Shown here one piece after another: positions 1 through 7,522 of a stretch of 64,000 bases of DNA. The number at the start of each line of letters is the position of its first letter. Within the stretch, counting starts at the first letter, position 1. This DNA is from Nocardioides marmorisolisilvae (GTDB lineage: Bacteria; Actinomycetota; Actinomycetes; Propionibacteriales; Nocardioidaceae). Both the position numbers and the translations under genes were made by a program. The stretch is taken from positions 2,418,001 through 2,482,000 of the forward strand of contig NZ_CP134227.1 of the NCBI RefSeq assembly GCF_031656915.1. Direction: 5' to 3'. Under the pieces are notes generated by a model. It worked only from the letters and a program-made list of their open reading frames with translations, searched no databases and was not told the DNA's origin.

Positions 1-70
1 CCAGTTGGATGCCGGTAAGTCCGAAGAACCAGCCGGTGCGGTCCTTCATGTATTCGCCGTAGACCGTCAT
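1..70 (-). CDS. N-terminus of SCO6880-like conjugation protein (partial)
   Basis: Only the first 23 residues are in the window (ATG at 70, reading leftward off the edge). They read MTVYGEYMKDRTGWFFGLTG and onward, which resembles the start of the SCO6880-type membrane proteins that follow the TrbL-like gene in actinobacterial conjugative elements. The gene lies 37 bp downstream of the TrbL-like gene on the same strand, and the intervening bases carry a GAGGTGAT-like ribosome binding site about 6 nt before the ATG. The family call rests on a short match plus position and is therefore modest. Confidence 0.5.
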   Translation of the reverse strand, partial: MTVYGEYMKDRTGWFFGLTGIQL

Positions 71-107
71 CGTCGATCACCTCTCATGTCCCCCGCTCCA
101 AAGCAGC

Positions 108-1574
108 TCACAGCGCCGCTGCAGCGCCGGCAGCGCCCGCTGCTCCCCTGGCAGACCCAGCCCCGGCCGATGATCCCGCCGCTGCTGCGCCGCCGGCATC
201 GCCTGCGCCCGCGGAGCCGGCACCGAGGCCTCGTCCCCCCGATGGCACCGGCACCGGCACCGGTCCAGGCGGCAGTGCGGGCGGTGGTCCCAGCGACCCC
301 GGAGGTGCCTCGTCGGGGCCTTGGGAGCCCTCGTCGTACGGCTCGGGCCGATCAGAATCTTGGGAGGCGGCGGTGCCACCGGTGCGATGCCTCGACGGGG
401 TGGCGGTGCTGGCGTAGCTCGGGTAGTAGGGGTGGGAGTGTCCAACGCCTGAGGTGCTCAAGATGTCACTGCCCACCGCGACCGATCCCGCTGCCATCCG
501 GGCCACCCCGGCGAGCAGGCCACCTGCCGCGGCGAACCGGCTGCTGGTAGCGGTGTCCGCGGTTGCCTCGCCCGAGGATCGACCGGCGCCGTCGTCCTGG
601 GTGGCTGCTGGACCGGCAGTGTCGCCTCGGGAGAGCAGCCCCGAGATGCCTCCGTGGGCGGCCAGGGAGGTGCGCATGGCCGCGCCGCTGGAGGTGCCGG
701 GCTCGACGAAGGCGAGCAGCCGGAACAGCACCAAGGGGCAGATCGCGCCGATCAGGATCAGCAGGCTGCTCACCACCGCCATCCCGACCGCAGCAGTAGT
801 GTCGTGACCCGCGCCAGCGGTGATTCCTTCGGAGATCCGCTCCCCCACCCCGAGCACCAGCGCCGCCAAAGGAGCGACCAGTAGCGCAGCGAGGAACCAG
901 CGCAGGCTGCGCCAGAACCACGTTCGACCCAGCTCCGCCATCAGGCCCCCGGCCGCGATCGGGGAGGTGGCGACCAGCAGCAGCAGCGCGGCCTCGCGGA
1001 CCAGCATGATCAGCAGGTAGGCGATCGCGGCCGGCCAGATCAGCAGCCACGAGCAGATCCCCAGCACCGTGGCCGTGGTGGTGTCGGTGATCTGTCGTGG
1101 CCACCCAGCCCCGGGGTTGAACCCGGAGAAGCCATGAATGCCCAGTAGGCCCTCGAGCAGACCGTGGGTGAGCCCGGAGGCGGCCGTGACCAGGGCGCCG
1201 GCGACCCCGACGTACCCCAGCCATACCGCGCCGAACTGGGCCAGTCCAACCAGCACCCGCGCGATCGACTGGCCATCGCGCTTGAACGCAGCAACCCCCA
1301 CCTGGAAAAACGCCATCACCAGCGCCACCGACAGGCCGATGCCGAAGGTGTACGGGTACACCGCGCCCATCGGCCCGGCGGCGGACAGGTCAGGAGTGGT
1401 GAACGCATCGATGACCTTGAACGCGAGCTTGAGGATCCACAGGCCCGAGGACCAGGCGGCGACCATGGCCGCGGTCAAGGTCTGGCCCACCGCTTCGGTC
1501 GCGGCGCTGCCGAGCCAGTGCAGCGGGTTCACGTCATTCCAGCCGAACAGCGGCGCCAGGAGTCGGCTACTCAT
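108..1574 (-). CDS. TrbL/VirB6-like conjugal transfer membrane protein
   Basis: This 488-residue protein is probably the polytopic inner-membrane channel component of the type IV secretion (conjugation) apparatus. The first ~300 residues hold at least five hydrophobic segments, for example YPYTFGIGLSVALVMAFFQV, LLIWPAAIAYLLIMLV and VGMAVVSSLLILIGAICPLV, in the spacing seen in TrbL/VirB6 proteins. The last ~150 residues are low-complexity, rich in Ala, Gly, Pro and Ser, and probably lie in the cytoplasm or wall. The ATG at 1574 lies 8 nt inside the end of the upstream gene, so translation is probably coupled. The family call is by topology and gene context, since VirB6 proteins share little sequence. 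Confidence 0.7.
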   Translation of the reverse strand: MSSRLLAPLFGWNDVNPLHWLGSAATEAVGQTLTAAMVAAWSSGLWILKLAFKVIDAFTTPDLSAAGPMGAVYPYTFGIGLSVALVMAFFQVGVAAFKRDGQSIARVLVGLAQFGAVWLGYVGVAGALVTAASGLTHGLLEGLLGIHGFSGFNPGAGWPRQITDTTTATVLGICSWLLIWPAAIAYLLIMLVREAALLLLVATSPIAAGGLMAELGRTWFWRSLRWFLAALLVAPLAALVLGVGERISEGITAGAGHDTTAAVGMAVVSSLLILIGAICPLVLFRLLAFVEPGTSSGAAMRTSLAAHGGISGLLSRGDTAGPAATQDDGAGRSSGEATADTATSSRFAAAGGLLAGVARMAAGSVAVGSDILSTSGVGHSHPYYPSYASTATPSRHRTGGTAASQDSDRPEPYDEGSQGPDEAPPGSLGPPPALPPGPVPVPVPSGGRGLGAGSAGAGDAGGAAAAGSSAGAGSARGAAGAAGAAAAL

Positions 1575-2403
1575 AGCTCAGCTGCGCGTATCCCGCGGCA
1601 CGGGCAGCCTCGGTGCCGGGCCATATCGACGGCGGTTGGGCGGGCTCGGCTCCAGGCCCGATCAACCATCGCGCATCGGTGGCCGACCAGACCATCCGCT
1701 GACAGTCCGCGGCGGCGGTCCGCGCCGTACGGGACGCGGTGGCGGTGACTACGAAGTCGACACATCCCACGACGTAGTTGTCGCCGATCGTGCCCTTGAT
1801 CAGTCCCATCGCCGGACTCGCCGATACGGCCAGGTCGGTCGAGCCGGTGGCCGGTAGGCCTGCAGTACCCAGCATGTCGGCGATCGCCTTGACCCCCGAC
1901 CATGACTGCGCCGTGGGTCCGCCCGGTTGGGCCCAGGCAGAGATCACCCGCTGGGCAACGGGGACCGAGGCTGACTGCAACGCGGCCTGGTCGATGGCGA
2001 CCAGTTGTGCAAGCGCGCCGCCCGGCGTGTGCGGAAAGCCGGTGGACACTCCGACCGGGCCGAGCCGCTTCGGCGCCGGAAGATGCAGGACTGCGAATTT
2101 GGCAGTGATCAGCGGACCGGGTCGGGCTGCGTCTGGATCCGTCGCCGGCATCGGCCGCTCGGCGATCCGGTCCCGAGCATCGCCCCCGCTGCTGGCCACG
2201 CCTGCGTGGTCGCGACCGGCTGTGCCCGGATGGGCGGGGTGCAGCATGTAGTAGATCCCCAGGCCCATGCCGGCCAGGGCGAGCAGGGATGCGACCACGA
2301 GCCCGCCGAGGAGGAGCAGTAGCCGGCCGCGTCCCCACGATGAGCCGGCAGTCTCCGATCGCCGGCGTTGAGGTCCGTCCTTGCGGTTCTGGTGGCTGTG
2401 CAT
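1567..2403 (-). CDS. single-span membrane protein of the transfer operon, VirB8-like by position
   Basis: A 278-residue protein with a basic cytoplasmic N-terminus (~30 residues), one strongly hydrophobic segment at about residues 30-55 (LLLLLGGLVVASLLALAGMG) and a long extracytoplasmic domain. The outer domain has two cysteines about 20 residues apart (VVGCVDFVV and ADCQRM), which could form a disulfide. This topology matches VirB8/TcpC-type bitopic scaffold proteins of type IV secretion systems, but I see no diagnostic motif, so the role is inferred. The ATG at 2403 shares one base with the stop of the upstream gene (TGATG), and the 3' end overlaps the TrbL-like gene by 8 nt. Both point to a coupled operon. 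Confidence 0.55.
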   Translation of the reverse strand: MHSHQNRKDGPQRRRSETAGSSWGRGRLLLLLGGLVVASLLALAGMGLGIYYMLHPAHPGTAGRDHAGVASSGGDARDRIAERPMPATDPDAARPGPLITAKFAVLHLPAPKRLGPVGVSTGFPHTPGGALAQLVAIDQAALQSASVPVAQRVISAWAQPGGPTAQSWSGVKAIADMLGTAGLPATGSTDLAVSASPAMGLIKGTIGDNYVVGCVDFVVTATASRTARTAAADCQRMVWSATDARWLIGPGAEPAQPPSIWPGTEAARAAGYAQLSYE

Positions 2404-2684
2404 CAGCAGCCGGCTCCGGTGATTCCGGTGACGATCGCGTAGACGGCAACGAACATGACCGCGCACAGCACAGTGATCGCGAGTCCCATTGCACCGAGTC
2501 GGGATCCGTGTGGGTGTGCGAACACTCGCGCCAGGATGATCGTTCCGATGGAGACGAAGCCGCCGATCACGATCAGGGACAGGGTGCCCCATTTGACCCA
2601 GCCGAGGATCTGGTCGTCCCAGTGCCCCATCCCGGGCGGCGCCTTCGGGCACACGTTGGACATCAACACGATCAGGTGACTCAT
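2403..2684 (-). CDS. small two-span membrane protein, possible VirB2/TrbC-like subunit
   Basis: A 93-residue protein with two hydrophobic segments, TLSLIVIGGFVSIGTIILA and AMGLAITVLCAVMFVAVYAI, separated by a short polar loop containing HPHGSR. Small two-span proteins just upstream of VirB8/VirB6-like genes are often T4SS pilin-like (VirB2/TrbC) subunits. That is an inference from size, topology and position, because sequence alone does not prove it. Two adjacent ATG codons are available (2687 and 2684). The second is preferred because AAGGAG lies 5 nt ahead of it. The first would overlap the upstream stop as ATGA. Confidence 0.55.
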   Translation of the reverse strand: MSHLIVLMSNVCPKAPPGMGHWDDQILGWVKWGTLSLIVIGGFVSIGTIILARVFAHPHGSRLGAMGLAITVLCAVMFVAVYAIVTGITGAGC

Positions 2685-3550
2685 CATCGCTCCTTCATCG
2701 AGGGGTTCGTCCGTGTCGACTCGGCGGGCTCGGCCGCGAGCAGATCTGCCAGCCGGGCACCAGCGGCGAGTACTGACCTGGGCAGCGGTGTGCTGTCGAT
2801 GCCGCTGATGGCGAGCCGTCGATCGCCGGACACGAGCACCATCTGTCCGGCGGCGGCGAGCCGCCTGGCGCGCGGACCCATCGATGCGTGCACGGGTCCT
2901 TGCCAGCGGCGCGATCCGAGCGGTGCGATGGCCGCGAGCACCGCCGTGGTCGGTAGCTGCTCCAGGGCGAGTTCGGCGCGGCGTACGCCGGGCACGGTGG
3001 CCCGACACACCATCACCACACTCGCGCTGCTCGCGTCCAGGCCATCGGCGTCCGCGGTACTGCTCGCGGCATCGATCACCCGCCGCGCGGGTGGCCCGCA
3101 GGGGGCTGTTGGTGTCGCGAGCGGTTCTTCTGGATGAGCCCGGCGAATCGTAAGGTTGCCGCGGGTGCCGGCACTCCAGCCGGACCGGTCGGTGCCGAGC
3201 TCACGGTCCGCGGCGCAGATCAGGCCAGATCGCTGCGTGGGCGCCAGGTCGATCAGTTCGACAGGTGGCCCCTCACGCTGCGCCAGGGCCTCGGCGATGG
3301 CCAGCGCGATGGTGCTGGTCCCAGCGCCCGGCTCCGCACCGACGACGGTGACCTGCTGGCCGTCGGCGGCGCTTCGGAGCGCGGCCGGCTCGGGGCCGTT
3401 CGCTGACGAGGTCTGCGCGGCCGGGATCGGCCGGGGCGGCGACCACGTCGCCGGAGCACTGTCGTCCGCCAGTGTCGCGAGCAGCTCGGCCACGGTTAGC
3501 GGCGAGGGGCGCGCCATGCCGGCGCTGTTGTCAGTGGCGACCAGTGTCAT
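2684..3550 (-). CDS. P-loop NTPase-like protein (ParA/MinD-type fold) of the transfer operon
   Basis: A 288-residue soluble protein. A Walker A-like loop, VVGAEPGAGTSTIALAIAEAL, lies at about residues 70-90 and is followed by LIDLAP, in the style of CpaE/ParA-like proteins with a deviant P-loop (G-x-G-T-S-T). The C-terminal half contains VVMVCRATVPGVRRAELALEQ and a segment resembling switch regions, but no clear DxxG motif is seen. Similar proteins occur in actinobacterial conjugative operons, where they may position or energise the transfer machinery; the specific role is unknown. The gene overlaps its upstream neighbour by 4 nt (ATGA). Confidence 0.55.
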   Translation of the reverse strand: MTLVATDNSAGMARPSPLTVAELLATLADDSAPATWSPPRPIPAAQTSSANGPEPAALRSAADGQQVTVVGAEPGAGTSTIALAIAEALAQREGPPVELIDLAPTQRSGLICAADRELGTDRSGWSAGTRGNLTIRRAHPEEPLATPTAPCGPPARRVIDAASSTADADGLDASSASVVMVCRATVPGVRRAELALEQLPTTAVLAAIAPLGSRRWQGPVHASMGPRARRLAAAGQMVLVSGDRRLAISGIDSTPLPRSVLAAGARLADLLAAEPAESTRTNPSMKER

Positions 3551-3840
3551 CGGCGGTCTTCCCTACTGCCGACCTTCAGCCCGAGCCGCAGCAGCTCGGG
3601 GTCGATCGTGGCGAGGATCCGGCGCGCCTTGGCGGCGCGGCGTAGCCGATCAGACAGCGCGTCCAGGTCTGCCAGCGTGGACTCGACGTCGCCGCGCCGC
3701 ATGGTCTCGATGAGGTCGGCAACCCAGTGCCGATCGCTGGCGTCGAGCAGCCGATAGGGCGTCGCGGGCCGGTCCGCTCGAGGGTCCTGATTGTTCGTCA
3801 CGACCCCAAAGGCAGCAGCGCTGAGGTGGTGTGGACACAT
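3547..3840 (-). CDS. hypothetical charged protein of the transfer operon
   Basis: A short, charged, probably helical soluble protein of about 97 residues that I do not recognise. The C-terminal two thirds (LLDASDRHWVADLIETMRRG through DALSDRLRRAAKARRILATI) looks like two amphipathic helices and could be a protein-protein adaptor. The ATG at 3840 immediately follows the stop of the sigma-like gene (2-nt gap). A GTG start about 14 codons further in (reading VTNNQDPRAD) is a reasonable alternative, as no strong ribosome binding site marks either. The 3' end overlaps the P-loop gene by 4 nt, so it belongs to the same transcription unit. Confidence 0.5.
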   Translation of the reverse strand: MCPHHLSAAAFGVVTNNQDPRADRPATPYRLLDASDRHWVADLIETMRRGDVESTLADLDALSDRLRRAAKARRILATIDPELLRLGLKVGSREDRR

Positions 3841-3841
3841 C

Positions 3842-4624
3842 TCAGGCGGCCTCGTGCAGATAGCGCGGTACGGCGTCGCGCAGCCGGGCGAGGATGCGGT
3901 CACGTTCCCGGGAGATGGTCTTCGGGCAGACCCCGCGCCGCTCGGCCAGTTGGCGGGTCACCGCCTGGGGGCACACACCCTTGCGCATGGCCGGTCGCTG
4001 CTGGTCCTCGAAACTCTCCGCAGCCGCGAGCAGCTCGACGAGGAACTCCATCTCTGCGCGGCCAATGACCCGACTCCTCCGCGCCCAGCCCAGCAGATCG
4101 GCCAGCTCGATGGCCGCATCTGCGACACCCGGGGTCGAAAGAACCGGGCGGACGAACTCGTCCCAGCCATCCTGGTCCCGGAAATGGAGCTCTCGGATCG
4201 AGCGCTGCGGGCACAGCAACTTGACCGCCTGCGCTCGGGTATCTCGCAGGATGTTCGCGGCATAGGCGCGTCGGCGACGCTGCCAGGGAAACGTACGGAT
4301 CCGTATCCACAAGCAGGACAGCACCGTCGCATCGCTGTCCTGACACGTGTCCGCCAGACCATGCATCAGGCATCGAGCTCCAGCCTCGAGCTGATGCACC
4401 ACCGCATACGCCGCCAACTCGTCGTCGCCACCGTCATAGGCAGCGAGCCGGACAAGCGCGCCCAACGGGCCATCGGCATCCGCACCCCTCAGGCTGTGGA
4501 CCTCCGCGAGGCCGTCGTACGGCGCGAGCTCAGGCTCGGCGCTGACCCAGCGCTCCCACACCGGTCCGGACACTCGTTCGACCAGTTCGTCGGGACAGAT
4601 CCCCAGCCACACTTCGTTGCGCAC
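3842..4624 (-). CDS. sigma-factor-like HTH regulator
   Basis: A 260-residue protein whose last ~60 residues, QAVTRQLAERRGVCPKTISR followed by ERDRILARLRD, form a helix-turn-helix typical of sigma-70 region 4 or related regulators. A middle basic block (IRIRTFPWQRRRRAYAANIL) could contact nucleic acid. It is the first gene of the leftward transfer operon and would be a natural regulator of it. The GTG start at 4624 was chosen because GAAGGGAG lies 6 nt upstream; a longer reading frame continues to 4849 but runs through the repeat-rich regulatory region. It may be a true alternative sigma factor or an HTH protein that merely resembles one. Confidence 0.55.
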   Translation of the reverse strand: MRNEVWLGICPDELVERVSGPVWERWVSAEPELAPYDGLAEVHSLRGADADGPLGALVRLAAYDGGDDELAAYAVVHQLEAGARCLMHGLADTCQDSDATVLSCLWIRIRTFPWQRRRRAYAANILRDTRAQAVKLLCPQRSIRELHFRDQDGWDEFVRPVLSTPGVADAAIELADLLGWARRSRVIGRAEMEFLVELLAAAESFEDQQRPAMRKGVCPQAVTRQLAERRGVCPKTISRERDRILARLRDAVPRYLHEAA

Positions 4625-4676
4625 AGTCGTGCTCCCTTCGGTGAACTTTGCGAAGGGCTCACGCTCGGCTGGCGGC

Positions 4677-4741
4677 CTCACCACATGGCTCACCACACGG
4701 CTGACCACCGGCCCCGGCGGCAGGGGTAGATGTGTGGTGAG
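4677..4741. repeat. iterated 12-bp motif in divergent promoter region
   Basis: Three head-to-tail copies of a CTCACCACAYGG-type motif (4677-4688, 4689-4700, and a degenerate 11-bp copy at 4701-4711) are followed by an inverted copy, GTGTGGTGAG, at 4732-4741. They sit between the divergently transcribed sigma-like regulator (leftward from 4624) and the toxin-antitoxin pair (rightward from 4811). Tandem plus inverted copies at one-helical-turn spacing are typical of an operator bound cooperatively by a regulator. Which protein binds is not known. Confidence 0.6.
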
Positions 4742-4772
4742 GTGCCGCTGGGCCATCGAGGGGCGCGAAATC

Positions 4773-4810
4773 TTGACGGAATGTTGACGGGTAATGGGTA
4801 TGCTGGGGTC
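4773..4810 (+). promoter_or_regulatory. promoter/operator of the toxin-antitoxin pair
   Basis: TTGACGG occurs twice, at 4773 and 4784, exactly 11 bp apart (one helical turn). A TATGCT box at 4799-4804 ends 6 nt before the ATG at 4811, so the transcript is probably leaderless. The upstream TTGACG is 20 bp from the TATGCT box, which is long for a -35/-10 spacer. One or both TTGACGG copies may therefore be an antitoxin-binding site rather than the -35 element. Confidence 0.5.
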
Positions 4811-5149
4811 ATGTCCAGCGCATTCGCCGAGGAGGCCATCCGGATCCACCGCACCGCAGCGCTCTCGGACTCGCTGATCGCCGAAGCGGTCGGCGCCAAG
4901 CCGAGCACGGTGCGCGACTGGTTCAACGGGCGCAGTTCACCGACCGGGCCGCGGGCCCGTCGACTGGCCGAGCTCGTCGAGATCACCGATCGCCTGGCCC
5001 GGGTGATGCAGGCCCGCTACATCCCGCTCTGGCTGGTCAAACCGGTCGAGGCGCTCGATGACTACGCTCCGGTGGAGCTGATCGCCCGTGGCCAGGCACG
5101 TGAGGTGGCTCGGCTGATCAGCGCCCTGGAGTCACCCGGCGCCGCCTGA
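4811..5149 (+). CDS. Xre/MbcA-type antitoxin
   Basis: A 112-residue antitoxin. Residues ~20-45 form a helix-turn-helix (DSLIAEAVGAKPSTVRDWFN). The C-terminal part, WLVKPVEALDDYAPVELIAR followed by GQAREVARLI, matches the toxin-binding domain of the Xre/MbcA/ParS antitoxins, which cap RES-domain toxins. The partner gene starts 16 bp downstream. These antitoxins normally repress their own promoter, and the direct repeats just upstream fit that. The start at 4811 is preferred over an upstream ATG at 4730 because of the promoter position and because the conserved domain begins only after 4811. Confidence 0.8.
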   Translation: MSSAFAEEAIRIHRTAALSDSLIAEAVGAKPSTVRDWFNGRSSPTGPRARRLAELVEITDRLARVMQARYIPLWLVKPVEALDDYAPVELIARGQAREVARLISALESPGAA

Positions 5150-5165
5150 GCGCCACCACGCCACC

Positions 5166-5693
5166 GTGCCCTTGGACGTCGACCCGATCCGGATCGAAGG
5201 CAGTTGGGTGCGCCATGTCCCCGCCGGGCTGGACCCCAACGGCCGCCCTGATCCTCCACCGGACAACCGCTGGCAACGCGGCGACGTCGTCGACGCGCTG
5301 TACCTGGCCGACAGCCCCGCGTGCGCGTGGGCGGAGTGGTACCGACATCTGGCCGAGGCAGCACTTCCTCCGAACTTCGCGCTCCCCCGCGACCTGTGGA
5401 CCTACCGGATCCGCAACCTAGAGGTAGCCGACCTCTCCGACGCAGCCCGGCTTGCCCGGGTCGGACTGGCCACCCCCCTCCCCGGCCGCCGGAACTGGCG
5501 CCAGTTCCAACACGTCGGCGAGCAGCTGTACACCGAAGGGTGGCGCGGCCTGGTGGCGCCCAGTGCGGCCCGGCCACGCAGCATGGTCCTCGTCATCTTC
5601 CTCACCGACCATGCCGTCGCCGATGAGGTCACCCCAGTGCGTCACCTGCGCATAGCCGAGCCGCCAGCACCGCCCACCGGCATGCGCACCTGA
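5166..5693 (+). CDS. RES-domain toxin (NAD+-consuming family)
   Basis: A 175-residue RES-domain protein, the toxin of a type II toxin-antitoxin pair. RES toxins of the MbcT/ParT type consume NAD+ or modify proteins with ADP-ribose and are held inactive by their Xre-type partner. The family landmarks are visible: R35-W36 after the first strand, YLADSPACAWAEW with Y46 and E57, and WRGLVAPSAARP with S133, that is the conserved Arg, Glu and Ser that name the domain. The GTG start is 16 bp after the antitoxin stop. As cargo of an ICE, it probably stabilises the element; a role in phage defence is possible but not shown. Confidence 0.8.
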   Translation: MPLDVDPIRIEGSWVRHVPAGLDPNGRPDPPPDNRWQRGDVVDALYLADSPACAWAEWYRHLAEAALPPNFALPRDLWTYRIRNLEVADLSDAARLARVGLATPLPGRRNWRQFQHVGEQLYTEGWRGLVAPSAARPRSMVLVIFLTDHAVADEVTPVRHLRIAEPPAPPTGMRT

Positions 5694-5792
5694 GCCAGCC
5701 GTCGGCTGGCGCCGAATCGTCCAGCGAGCGCCTGAGGTCGCCGGCGTACCCGTGGTGGGTCGCCCCCCGAGGTGGTCGCCACAGCCGGCGCC

Positions 5793-6566
5793 CTATGAGG
5801 AGTGGACCAGGGCTTCTCGGATCGCGCCGAGGTGTCGCTGTGTGTACTCGGCGTGATGAAGCCAGACCTGACCGTGACCCTCGCCCCATAGGCGTGCCCA
5901 GGGTTGGGCTCGGGTGGCGTGCCCGTTGCGGAGCAGGTTGTACATGCTCATGATGCGAGGAACGAGGAGATCGGCCAGTTGGTCGCGCTCGCTCTGGTCC
6001 AGACGGTAGCCCTCGGCGAGCGCCGCTATCCGTCGACAGGCGGAAGCGGTCGGGACGTGCGGCTCCAGGCCGCAAAATCCGTGCGCCGCATAGGCCAGGT
6101 CCCACAGCCGCGAGCCAGGGCCGGCGTTGTCCCAGTCGATAAAGACCCACCGCCTCCTACCGAGAACGAGATTCCACGGCGCGAGGTCGTGATGGATGAC
6201 CAAGTCCTCCGCGTCCGGGGGGATGACGACGTTCCACTCGGCGTCGGCCGGAGGAGTGAACTCCGCGGACGCGTCATGGAAGTCACGGATCAAGGCCCCG
6301 ACCCGTCGGGCCGCCTCGAGGTGGTCATCTGCCGCGAAGGGCATTTGGATCTCTCCGTCGACGTACTCCAAGACATGGCGCCCGAGGTCATCGAAGCCGA
6401 GAGTGCGCGGCGCTGCTGTGTACCCGACATCATTGAGGTGGTGTAGCAGCGCGTGGACCGAGCGCGACCAAGGCCCGGCAGGACGGCGGACCGTGTCTCC
6501 GACCCGCACCACTGCTGTGCCCACGTTGCCACCAGCGAGCTTCTCCTCTTCAAAGCTGCGCTCCAC
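5793..6566 (-). CDS. APH-family phosphotransferase
   Basis: A 257-residue kinase-like protein of the aminoglycoside/choline phosphotransferase superfamily. The catalytic loop VIHHDLAPWNLVLG (about residues 140-155) and the following metal-binding strand WVFIDWDNAGPGSRLWDLAY are intact, so it is probably active. The N-terminus (GGNVGTAVVRVGDTVRRPAG) is the short ATP-binding lobe. Members phosphorylate aminoglycosides, macrolides, homoserine or other small alcohols, and the substrate cannot be read from sequence. The GTG at 6566 gives full length. It stands alone between the toxin gene and marR as ICE cargo, so a resistance role is conceivable but unproven. Confidence 0.75.
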   Translation of the reverse strand: MERSFEEEKLAGGNVGTAVVRVGDTVRRPAGPWSRSVHALLHHLNDVGYTAAPRTLGFDDLGRHVLEYVDGEIQMPFAADDHLEAARRVGALIRDFHDASAEFTPPADAEWNVVIPPDAEDLVIHHDLAPWNLVLGRRRWVFIDWDNAGPGSRLWDLAYAAHGFCGLEPHVPTASACRRIAALAEGYRLDQSERDQLADLLVPRIMSMYNLLRNGHATRAQPWARLWGEGHGQVWLHHAEYTQRHLGAIREALVHSS

Positions 6567-6705
6567 GGTGGGCAGCGTGCCACATCACCCGACCCGCAGG
6601 TGGTGATGAGCCTGTGCCGCCGAGCGAATCCAAGAACGATGCTCGATTGAATTGATCATCCGGCAGCGGGCTCTGGAGCCGTCGGGGCGGCGCTCGGCGG
6701 CGCCG

Positions 6706-7143
6706 TCACCGCGGACGGACTGTCTTGGGGTGTTCGGGGAAGAGGATCTCGAGGGCGATGCGCACCTCGGCCCAGCGGTCGGCGCCGATCCTGGCGGAGA
6801 AGTCGGCCTCCATGGCGGCCATACGCCGGCGGGCTACCGCGAGACCCTCGAGACCGCGCTCGGTGTAGCGGACGACCACACCCCGACCGTCGACCGGGTC
6901 CGGTTCGCGGCGGACCACTCCGCGCCGTTCCAGATCATCGACGACCTTGGTGATCGCCTGACGGGTGACTCCCGCGGCGGCAGCCATCTCGCTGGGACGG
7001 GCTCCGAGCTCGCCGAGGTTGCGCAGCACGACGTGGTGCCCGGGATTGAGCTCGCTGAAGCCGGCGCGAGTCGCCGCCGCGGCCACCTCGGCGTCGACAG
7101 CGGCATGCGCATCGCGCAAGAGGACCTGCAGGCTCTTCGGCAT
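6706..7143 (-). CDS. MarR-family transcriptional regulator
   Basis: A 145-residue winged-helix regulator. LNPGHHVVLRNLGELGARPS, then EMAAAAGVTRQAITKVVDDL and ERRGVVRREPDPVDGRGVVV, give the MarR recognition helix and wing. It is divergent from two small genes starting at 7253, with a palindrome between them, so it probably represses itself and that pair until a small ligand is bound. The ATG at 7143 was chosen over GTG 7146 because a TAGCGT box (7150-7155) ends 6 nt upstream, as in leaderless genes. The ligand is unknown. Confidence 0.8.
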   Translation of the reverse strand: MPKSLQVLLRDAHAAVDAEVAAAATRAGFSELNPGHHVVLRNLGELGARPSEMAAAAGVTRQAITKVVDDLERRGVVRREPDPVDGRGVVVRYTERGLEGLAVARRRMAAMEADFSARIGADRWAEVRIALEILFPEHPKTVRPR

Positions 7144-7149
7144 CACACC

Positions 7150-7183
7150 ACGCTACAAATAGTTCACCATGGTTGACAATATT
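7150..7183. promoter_or_regulatory. marR operator and overlapping promoters
   Basis: The core ACCATGGT (centre 7169/7170) is flanked by imperfect arms within 7158-7183, giving about 8 of 11 paired positions. On the minus strand it lies between TTGTCA (7174-7179) and TAGCGT (7150-7155), 18 bp apart, which look like the marR -35 and -10. On the plus strand TTGACA (7173-7178) overlaps the same site and is 17 bp from a weak GATGCT box. A MarR dimer bound here would block both promoters. Confidence 0.55.
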
Positions 7184-7252
7184 GCCACGCGGGTGGATGC
7201 TCAGAAAATCGATCTCGGATGACAGCGGCAACGCCGCGGGAAGTAGTACCCG

Positions 7253-7522
7253 ATGCCTACAGTGCTGGCCTTCCACGAAGTCGAGAACGTCGACCAATGG
7301 CTCACCTCGCCCAAGCGGACCGAGCTCTTCGGGAAGTACGACGTCACCCAGATCCGCACCTTCACCGACCCCAACGGCTCCAACCGCGTCGGGCTGATCC
7401 TGGAGGTGCCCGACCTCGCAGTGGTGCCGAAGGTCCTCGCGGATGAGGAGATGCCCGCAGCGATGCAGCATGACGGCGTCCGGCCCGAGACACTGCTGAT
7501 CCTGCAAGAGATCTCGCGCTGA
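7253..7522 (+). CDS. hypothetical small protein, MarR-linked
   Basis: An 89-residue soluble protein beginning MPTVLAFHEVENVDQWL. The pattern of short strands and helices (AFHEVENVDQWLTSPKR, NRVGLILEVPDLAVVPKVLA, ETLLILQEI) suggests a ferredoxin-like alpha+beta fold of the kind found in small monooxygenase-like or ligand-binding proteins, but no catalytic residues are recognisable. It overlaps the next gene by one base (TGATG) and is divergent from marR, so the two-gene operon is probably under MarR control. Function unknown. Confidence 0.6.
   Translation: MPTVLAFHEVENVDQWLTSPKRTELFGKYDVTQIRTFTDPNGSNRVGLILEVPDLAVVPKVLADEEMPAAMQHDGVRPETLLILQEISR

Noticed and set aside
4625-4849. N-terminal extension of the sigma-like regulator back to 4849
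   Set aside because: It would run through the direct-repeat region and the antitoxin promoter; the GTG at 4624 has a good ribosome binding site.
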